A DNA stretch of 34,748 nt. Source: Lachnospiraceae bacterium. GTDB taxonomy: Bacteria; Bacillota; Clostridia; Lachnospirales; Lachnospiraceae. This document shows, piece after piece, positions 21,674 through 28,019 of the stretch. The position numbers were made by a program, and so were the translations under genes. The notes below the pieces were generated by a model that saw nothing but the letters and a program-made list of their open reading frames with translations, ran no database searches and was not told the DNA's origin. The stretch lies in NCBI GenBank assembly GCA_017962225.1, contig JAGCVT010000050.1, forward strand, positions 1 to 34,748, given 5' to 3'. The stretch's first letter is position 1. Each line of letters opens with the position of its first letter.

Positions 21674-22672
21674 CTACTGCTGTTGTTTAACTGTACTCAC
21701 GGTTTTCTTTTTCTGTTTGTTCTTTCCTTTTACGGGATTTAAAATGGCTGCCGAAAGTCTTAATACACCGAGTGAAATAAGAACCATTTCAACCATACTG
21801 ATGGGAGTCCATAATTTCATAAGGATATTCTTTTCGGTAAAATGCGGAAGAACGTCGGTTCCGCAGAGTGAAATCATACCCTTAATCGAAGTATAATCTC
21901 CGAAATTGTATCCCATGGTGTTGCCCAAAACATCGAATATCATAAGAATCGGATTGAATGTTCCGAGCAACATTAAGAAATCTCCGTTTATAAAATGAGG
22001 ATCGGTTATCCATGCAAACATATTTTTGTCATAATAAAGCGATTCGTTTATCATCGCTATAATCATCTGAATGACCCACGGTACCGAAAATGTAACCGAA
22101 AAATAAATCATTATAAAAAGATATGTAAGGATTACCGATACAATCGTGTTTTTAGTCAGCGTCGAAAAGAATATTCCGAAGCACGAAATAAATCCGATAA
22201 ACACAAGCAGGGCCAGTCCTATATAAAGCAGCTGGAAGAATGATATACCGCCGTAAATAAACACTATTGCAAGAAGCGGGAATGTGGATATTACCATAAG
22301 GGAAAGGAATATAAAATCCGAACCGTATTTGCCCTTGATAATCTCCCACGGTGTCATTCTCGTTGTAAGAAGCACGTCGAGTGTCTGTCTCTCTTTTTCA
22401 AGCGAAATACTGCCTGCCGTAATGGCCGGTGTGAGGAACAGCAAAAGCGTTGATTCAACAAACACCATTGCAATCAGATACCATGCCAGCACACGGTAAG
22501 AACAGGTTGCTTCAACCGATGAAAACATAATTCCCAGGAAAAAGCCGAATGAAATCGGAACCAGAAACAAATTGATTAACAACATGATAATCATTATTTT
22601 CGGGCGTTTCATATCAATGGTCATTTCTTTGTATAAAACGGCATTGGTTTTGTTCTTTTTAGGTTTACTCAT
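21674..22672 (-). CDS. ABC-2 type transporter permease
   Basis: About 332 residues with roughly six hydrophobic segments: IMIIMLLINLFLVPISFGF, YLIAMVFVESTLLLFLTPAI, FIFLSLMVISTFPLLAIVFI, LLYIGLALLVFIGFISCFGI, VSVILTYLFIMIYFSVTFSV and MVEMVLISLGVLRLSAAILN. The stretch LEKERQTLDVLLTTRMTPWEIIKGK between helices 2 and 3 is characteristic of ABC-2 permeases. Two adjacent ATG codons are possible (22675 or 22672); the second is better spaced from AAGGAG. The start overlaps the ABC ATPase stop, so the two are translationally coupled. The substrate is unknown; ABC-2 exporters commonly move polysaccharides, lipids, peptides or drugs. Confidence 0.88.
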   Translation of the reverse strand: MSKPKKNKTNAVLYKEMTIDMKRPKIMIIMLLINLFLVPISFGFFLGIMFSSVEATCSYRVLAWYLIAMVFVESTLLLFLTPAITAGSISLEKERQTLDVLLTTRMTPWEIIKGKYGSDFIFLSLMVISTFPLLAIVFIYGGISFFQLLYIGLALLVFIGFISCFGIFFSTLTKNTIVSVILTYLFIMIYFSVTFSVPWVIQMIIAMINESLYYDKNMFAWITDPHFINGDFLMLLGTFNPILMIFDVLGNTMGYNFGDYTSIKGMISLCGTDVLPHFTEKNILMKLWTPISMVEMVLISLGVLRLSAAILNPVKGKNKQKKKTVSTVKQQQ

Positions 22673-22674
22673 CA

Positions 22675-23619
22675 TTAACTCCTTTTCGGTGCAGCCGACT
22701 GTCCCGATACTATCTGCATAAACAAGCTTTCAAGCGAGCCTTCCTCACGGTAAAAGCTGTTAACGCCAATATTTGAAGAAACAAGAGACGCAAGCATTTT
22801 TCCTTCGTCTTCCTTTGTTCCGGTAAATACGATTTTTAAGATACTTCCCTGTGCGGTAACCTTCTGTACATAAGGATTGCTCTGAAGGATGGCAAATACT
22901 TCGTCAATCTGATTCTCGTTAACGGTCAAGTTAAGCGGTGAAGACATTGCTGCCGCACGATGTATTTCTTCTATGCTTCCCTGCAGTACCAGATGGCCCT
23001 TGTCGATAATTCCGACCGATGTACACATCTCCGCAAGTTCGGGTAAGATATGTGATGAGATAATAATTGTTTTACCCATGGATGATAAGTTTTTGAGTAT
23101 CTCTTTTAATTCATATCTTGCTTTGGGATCCAGACCGCTCGCAGGCTCATCCAAAAAAAGGATGTCGGGATTGTGTACAAGACCTCTTGCCAGGCAGAGA
23201 CGCTGTTTCATACCACGGGAAAGTCCGTTTACGTCCGAATCTTTTTTATGAGTAAGATTTACAAGATCCAGAAGTTCGGCGCTTAACTTATCCGCATCTT
23301 TTCCGTAAATGCCGTATGCATTGGCGAAAAAGTGAAGATATTCCGATGCGGAAAGACTCTTGTATACACCGAAATAATCGGGAACGTAACCGACCTTCTC
23401 AGCCAGCTCCCTGTGATTTCTAAGCATGTTTTTCCCATCGATTAAAACCTGTCCTCCGTCAGCCTTTAAAAGTCCGACACAGATTCTCATGGTCGTGGTT
23501 TTTCCCGCACCGTTCGAACCTACGAAGCCGAAAAGTTCGCCCTGTGCCACATTAAGCGAAAAATCGTTTAATGCAAGGAATCTACCGTATCTTTTATACA
23601 AATGTTTAATCTCTATCAT
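22675..23619 (-). CDS. ABC transporter ATP-binding protein
   Basis: A 314-residue ATPase with Walker A GSNGAGKT (34-41), Q-loop replaced by VGYVPDYFGVY (77-87), signature LSRGMKQR (133-140), Walker B ILFLDEP (153-159), D-loop SGLDP and switch His190. The last 100 residues form the regulatory extension seen in CcmA/NatA-like ABC-2 ATPases. It powers the permease encoded immediately after it. The gene starts 32 bases after the exported-protein gene, inside the same operon as MoxR and the VWA proteins. Confidence 0.94.
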   Translation of the reverse strand: MIEIKHLYKRYGRFLALNDFSLNVAQGELFGFVGSNGAGKTTTMRICVGLLKADGGQVLIDGKNMLRNHRELAEKVGYVPDYFGVYKSLSASEYLHFFANAYGIYGKDADKLSAELLDLVNLTHKKDSDVNGLSRGMKQRLCLARGLVHNPDILFLDEPASGLDPKARYELKEILKNLSSMGKTIIISSHILPELAEMCTSVGIIDKGHLVLQGSIEEIHRAAAMSSPLNLTVNENQIDEVFAILQSNPYVQKVTAQGSILKIVFTGTKEDEGKMLASLVSSNIGVNSFYREEGSLESLFMQIVSGQSAAPKRS

Positions 23620-23651
23620 TTTTAACTCCCAGAAAGGATTTTTTTACCCTG

Positions 23652-26390
23652 TTACTTTACCTGAAGATCATCGTAATTTTCTTTTACGATAATGACTTCG
23701 GTACGTGTTGTCTTGCTCTTTTTGCCTTCGGTTACTTTTGCCGCTATATCCGACTTAGGAAATGCAACAACAAGTACGGAATCACTGTTTGGAGAATACT
23801 CATCCTGAATATAATCAAGAACAGCTTTACGGCGGATTGTCTCGTTAAATCCTCTGTAAAGATTGCCGAGCACAAGACCTAAGGCTATTTCTCCGGATTT
23901 GTTCTTGTTGTAATGTGAGGCGAGCTTATTGGAGTACAGCGAACCGAATCCGTAATATGAATATGTGGAAACGTTGCTGCTGTCATCTATATACTTTCCT
24001 GCGCTTGCAATCACACTTTCACCGGGCTTGATTTTTTTGAAATAATAATCCTCGTAGCCTTTGGTTGTATAAAGCTGAATAATAACATCTTCAAGTACAG
24101 TGGAATAATTGTTGGTAACTCTTATATTTTGAGGTGTTTTGCCGCCTATGATAACATCCGTCTGTAAACTTACTTCCAGACCGCCCTGTGTGGGATATGC
24201 AGCTTCGCCCTTAAACGCCTGACTTTCGAGTGCAACCTTGTTGGAAATAACACTCTGGATATGATCGTAATCGGAACGGTATCTGATGGCATATGTATCA
24301 TAATCTATATCATATGATGAATAAAATGTGCCTTCAGGAGCATAATTTCTGTCAATTTCAATTTCGTCCGAAAAGTCCACTACATACTCTTTTGCCTTGG
24401 GAACCGTAACACTGATAAAATCGACTTCCTGTGTTGATACGGAATCAGGGAAAAGAATTGTAATAATATTTGTATTCAATCTTAAAACTCTGGTTGAAAA
24501 ACCGAGGCAGTAAATAAGCACCGCCACCGCTAACGCCGATACGGGATAAATAACCCAGAGCTTCCATGTCTTTTTCTTCTTTAAGCAAATCACATATAAA
24601 ACGATAATCGCGATAAAGTATACTAAAAGAGCGATAACATAAAGAATCAGCGGAGGTACAGGCGCGCTTGCAGAAGATTGCAAAAGCTTTTTCTCCGAAT
24701 ATCCTGTTCCGTATGAATAGTAATATGAATTGCTTGTTTTGCTTTCATAATCGGTCGCTTCCTGAATAAGCTCCATTCCCGCAACTTTTTCGATGAGGTT
24801 TCTGAAAAACTCGCCTGAAGAAGAATTCTTGGGAATAGGGTTCTTGGTAAAGTCAACCGCGCAGAGAATCACTTTTCCGTCACCGCTCTGCATAACTTTT
24901 GCAAGAGGATATGTTTTGCCGTCGGATGTATCTCCGTAAACAATCTCATCAAAAGTTCTGTTTAAGTTTTCATCGATTCCCGCACAGTCAATGTCCAGAT
25001 ATTTGTAATCCGTTGAAAATGTAATACCGGAATCGATGCTTAAATCGGGTCTTAAATCGACACCGCTTTCCAGATAATTGATAAAGAGATATCCGTAATG
25101 TCTTAAAAACTCTCTGAAATCATCACCGAAATACTCTTCAAACATATCTTTAAGCTCTATTTCATCTGAAGGAGAAAGCTGATCGTAAAGATACCATTTC
25201 GGATCAAATCCGAGCAGATTGCAATACTCGATATATCCGTAATAGCTTAAAGTATCTTCCGTATAACCGTAAATATTTGTTAATTCATCCAGTGTATAAG
25301 GAGCATAGCCGTATCTCTCATCATAATATTTGTAATGATAAGCGCCGTTAGAATCCGTATAAAAGGCGTTGCTCTCAAAAAGATATATATTGGAGGGATC
25401 AACCACATTCTGATACGCATCGTAATAATCGCCGTTTAAGCCGTATTCTCCGCCGTATCCGTTTATATAATCGTTCATTCCGTCACCGTCATAATCATAA
25501 TAGTATGACGGGTCTGAATATGTATCAAAATCATAATAATAATATCCGTCGTAAAAACCGTCGTAGGTATTGTAACTGTTGTTGGAACCGCTTAACGAAG
25601 TCAGATATGAATAGTCTTCCGTAGCCAGACCGAGTGTGGTTTTCTGAGTCGTGGTAGAAGTGACTTTTTCGTTAATAATATTACCGTAGAGTCCCGATAA
25701 TGTTTTATTTGCAGTGGAACCTGTACCGATTATTAACAAACCGCCCTTTTTAACCCAGAGGTTAAGCGCGCTCATCTGATCTTTTGTAAGTAAATCTGTG
25801 GAAAAATCGGAAATAAGAATGATATCCAGCATATCGAGTGCCGCATAATTAACGGGGAAATCCGATGCTGAAAGTTCTATGAGCGAAGTATATCTCGTGC
25901 TGTCGGAAAGAAAATGAACTCTGTCCATATATCCGAGCGCAGAAAAATCATCGGATAATACACCGACTCTGATATCGTTCTTGGTCTTTGAAACATTTAT
26001 TTTCTGAAGTTCAGACCAAAGAACCTTGTATCTTTTGTTGGTCATTCTGACATTAACGTATTCCGCGGGAACGGGAATACCTGCCACGATTTCAACTGTC
26101 TTTGTTTCTCCGGCTCCGAGTGCAATTTCTTCTTCGTAAAGAATATTGTTGTTCGAATATCCGGGTATTATAAGCTGAAGATAACCTTCAAAATTACTCG
26201 AGTTTTTGTTGGTAACGTTTATCTCAAAAGGGGCACCGTATCCTACCAAAACCTTCTGACCGTAACCTGCGTTTAAAGAAACCGTAAAATCATATGTTGT
26301 TTTGGCTTCCACGTAACGCAAAGGAATAAATGCAATCAGTATTCCAAGCATAAGAATGCAAATAATCCTTTTTATGATATTCTTTTTCAT
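23652..26390 (-). CDS. Large exported membrane protein with Tyr/Asp-rich insert, first gene of the MoxR/ABC operon
   Basis: About 912 residues from the ATG at 26388-26390, preceded by GGAGG 5 bases upstream; the frame is open 12 codons further but without a start signal. A signal sequence (about 1-28) precedes a beta-sandwich part, then a Rossmann-like, glutamine-amidotransferase-type segment (KGGLLIIGTGSTANKTL) that is interrupted by a Tyr/Asp-rich stretch at about 270-335 with a DYDGDGMND calcium-loop-like motif (about 300-308). Two close helices lie at about 580-602 and 608-630, followed by a second extracytoplasmic domain. The composite resembles exported partners in MoxR/VWA or ABC-2 operons, but I cannot name a family. 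Its position suggests an accessory of the exporter. Confidence 0.8.
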   Translation of the reverse strand: MKKNIIKRIICILMLGILIAFIPLRYVEAKTTYDFTVSLNAGYGQKVLVGYGAPFEINVTNKNSSNFEGYLQLIIPGYSNNNILYEEEIALGAGETKTVEIVAGIPVPAEYVNVRMTNKRYKVLWSELQKINVSKTKNDIRVGVLSDDFSALGYMDRVHFLSDSTRYTSLIELSASDFPVNYAALDMLDIILISDFSTDLLTKDQMSALNLWVKKGGLLIIGTGSTANKTLSGLYGNIINEKVTSTTTQKTTLGLATEDYSYLTSLSGSNNSYNTYDGFYDGYYYYDFDTYSDPSYYYDYDGDGMNDYINGYGGEYGLNGDYYDAYQNVVDPSNIYLFESNAFYTDSNGAYHYKYYDERYGYAPYTLDELTNIYGYTEDTLSYYGYIEYCNLLGFDPKWYLYDQLSPSDEIELKDMFEEYFGDDFREFLRHYGYLFINYLESGVDLRPDLSIDSGITFSTDYKYLDIDCAGIDENLNRTFDEIVYGDTSDGKTYPLAKVMQSGDGKVILCAVDFTKNPIPKNSSSGEFFRNLIEKVAGMELIQEATDYESKTSNSYYYSYGTGYSEKKLLQSSASAPVPPLILYVIALLVYFIAIIVLYVICLKKKKTWKLWVIYPVSALAVAVLIYCLGFSTRVLRLNTNIITILFPDSVSTQEVDFISVTVPKAKEYVVDFSDEIEIDRNYAPEGTFYSSYDIDYDTYAIRYRSDYDHIQSVISNKVALESQAFKGEAAYPTQGGLEVSLQTDVIIGGKTPQNIRVTNNYSTVLEDVIIQLYTTKGYEDYYFKKIKPGESVIASAGKYIDDSSNVSTYSYYGFGSLYSNKLASHYNKNKSGEIALGLVLGNLYRGFNETIRRKAVLDYIQDEYSPNSDSVLVVAFPKSDIAAKVTEGKKSKTTRTEVIIVKENYDDLQVK

Positions 26391-26433
26391 TATGACCTCC
26401 GAAAGTCCCGTTTTTATAACACACACGAAACTT

Positions 26434-26462
26434 ATTATATAATAATATCGGTTTAATTACAA
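26434..26462 (-). promoter_or_regulatory. Sigma-A promoter of the MoxR/ABC operon
   Basis: TTGTAA (26457-26462) and TATAAT (26434-26439) are exactly 17 bases apart on the minus strand. Transcription should start about 40 bases before the ATG at 26390. The -35 overlaps the loop and one arm of the inverted repeat at 26447-26468, and the -10 lies in a 14-bp palindrome (TTATTATATAATAA, 26432-26445). Confidence 0.65.
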
Positions 26463-26468
26463 ACCGAT
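26447..26468 (-). terminator. Inverted repeat after the anti-sigma gene (weak terminator or operator)
   Basis: A perfect 8-bp stem, ATCGGTTT (26447-26454) and AAACCGAT (26461-26468), with a 6-base loop lies 4 bases after the anti-sigma stop codon. On the minus strand it is followed by ATTATTATAT, an A/U-rich but not T-rich tract, so termination would be inefficient. Because it covers the -35 of the next promoter, it could serve as an operator instead. Confidence 0.4.
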
Positions 26469-26472
26469 GGGC

Positions 26473-27426
26473 TTAATAGTCCTCTGTCCTTGACGGCGTT
26501 TTAAACTCAATTTCGTAACAGATTTCATCATCGGGAACGAAATTAATGATACAGTCATACTCTGCATCTTCGGTAAAATCAGCGTCCTTAAAATCAGGCT
26601 TAAGATATGCAGTAATTGTCTCCCCTGCTTCAAATCCGTCAAAATCTTCGGGTATTACAAGGTAATCACCGTAAACACCGACTATTTCAATATCTGCCAG
26701 TTTCTTTCCTTCTTCATTTTCATATACGGAAAGGAATTTGACCGTTACGCTGTCGTTAATTACTCTGCTGTCAGCTTCACGTTCTGTAGGCGCAAGGGAT
26801 GAAGCTGAATCCGACTTTGTTCCGTCGAAGTTTTCCATAAGTCCCTGTAAACCTTCAAGCTTATCCTGTCCGAGCGTGAAATCGTAGTCTGAAACAGCAT
26901 TCTTATATTCCTGGGTTGAATCTTCTTCATAGTATTCGGTAGCTTCAGATACAGCCGGTTCATCACAGGTTGCAGCAGCATCGTAATATTCGGTTGCAGC
27001 CTCCGCCGTAGTGGTCGGGGCAGCCGGTGATGCATCATAAGCATAATTTGCCGTAGTGGTCGGAGCTGACATTTTGCTTCCCATTCCGCCAAGCATCATC
27101 ATAAAACCAACGGGAATAATTACCAAAAGAAGAATTGCTGCCGAAGGCACTGCTACAAATACCCAAGCGGGAATTCTGAATTTTTTCTTCTTCTGTGTCT
27201 GACTCTTAACCGGTTCATTATCATATGCGTTTACCGCATATTTGTTTGCTGTATTTACTGTATTGTTTTCCGGCTTACTAAAATTAATAACATTTGAAGT
27301 CGGTGTTTCGTTACCGTTTGTTTTTGCATTTTCCTCTGCGTCGATTGCCGCTTCGATTCTGCCCCAGAGATCGGGCAAATCGTTCATAACGGCTTCTTTA
27401 TATTCTTTTGAAAGATCTTTATTCAT
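26473..27426 (-). CDS. Probable membrane anti-sigma factor
   Basis: A 317-residue protein with an N-terminal cytosolic region (MNDLPDLWGRIEAAIDAEE, about 14-33) of the kind that binds ECF sigma factors, one transmembrane helix (about 88-114), and an extracytoplasmic part that is first low in complexity (Ala/Thr/Tyr/Glu-rich, 120-185) and then a beta-rich domain (about 215-315, VTVKFLSVYENEEGKKLADI). No His-x3-Cys-x2-Cys zinc motif is present, so it is not a ZAS-type factor. Its ATG lies within the last codons of the sigma gene (ATGAATAA overlap, 8 bases), the usual sign of a coupled sigma/anti-sigma pair. GGAGG lies 7 bases upstream. The signal it senses is unknown. Confidence 0.82.
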   Translation of the reverse strand: MNKDLSKEYKEAVMNDLPDLWGRIEAAIDAEENAKTNGNETPTSNVINFSKPENNTVNTANKYAVNAYDNEPVKSQTQKKKKFRIPAWVFVAVPSAAILLLVIIPVGFMMMLGGMGSKMSAPTTTANYAYDASPAAPTTTAEAATEYYDAAATCDEPAVSEATEYYEEDSTQEYKNAVSDYDFTLGQDKLEGLQGLMENFDGTKSDSASSLAPTEREADSRVINDSVTVKFLSVYENEEGKKLADIEIVGVYGDYLVIPEDFDGFEAGETITAYLKPDFKDADFTEDAEYDCIINFVPDDEICYEIEFKTPSRTEDY

Positions 27427-27952
27427 AGCCCAACCTCCTTAATTTTTTGATAGCTTCCTGATAACGCCATGTAATAGTACCCATCGGTACACCAAGCGCT
27501 TCCGATATTTCAGCAAACGTCATATCGGATAGTATCTTCATACTGACAACCTGCCTTTCTTTTTCCGAAAGAGTGGCTAGTGCTTCGGTTACCGTCATAT
27601 CTCCTATTACTGTCTCTTCGACCTTATCATTTGCCACGGGTTCAATACCCTCTTCGATAAAATCGTCTACTGCTACCTGGCGTGAATTTTTCCTCATAAA
27701 ATCAATCGCCATATTTCTGGCAATCGTAGCGAGGAAGGTTTTATGTGAATCCTTTAATTCCATGGTTTCCGCCATGTTATAAAGCTTCACGAAAAAATCC
27801 TGTGTCACGTCTTCGGCATTTTCTCGCTGATTAACTACACCGTAGATAATAGAATAAATATATCCGAGGTATTCATCGTAAATATCTTTCAGGCCGGACT
27901 TGTCTTTATTCTTTATTCTGTTGATGCACTCCGAAAACTTTTCCTGAGTCAA
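27419..27952 (-). CDS. ECF-type RNA polymerase sigma factor
   Basis: About 177 residues with sigma region 2 (DIYDEYLGYIYSIIYGVV, then ENAEDVTQDFFVKLYN and FLATIARNMAIDFMRK) and region 4 (LATLSEKERQVVSMKIL, FAEISEALGVPMGTITWRYQ). TTG at 27950-27952 is taken as the start because TAGGAGG lies 4 bases before it; the frame extends to a GTG at 27970, but that GTG has no ribosome-binding site and would place the GGAGG inside the gene. ECF factors direct polymerase to a small regulon when the anti-sigma factor releases them. It sits 67 bases downstream of the cellulase gene on the same strand. Confidence 0.9.
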   Translation of the reverse strand: MTQEKFSECINRIKNKDKSGLKDIYDEYLGYIYSIIYGVVNQRENAEDVTQDFFVKLYNMAETMELKDSHKTFLATIARNMAIDFMRKNSRQVAVDDFIEEGIEPVANDKVEETVIGDMTVTEALATLSEKERQVVSMKILSDMTFAEISEALGVPMGTITWRYQEAIKKLRRLGYE

Positions 27953-28019
27953 GTTTCCTCCTAACTCCACTAAAGATACGAATCAGTTTTATCTTTTTAT
28001 GGTAATTTTTTTATTTTTC

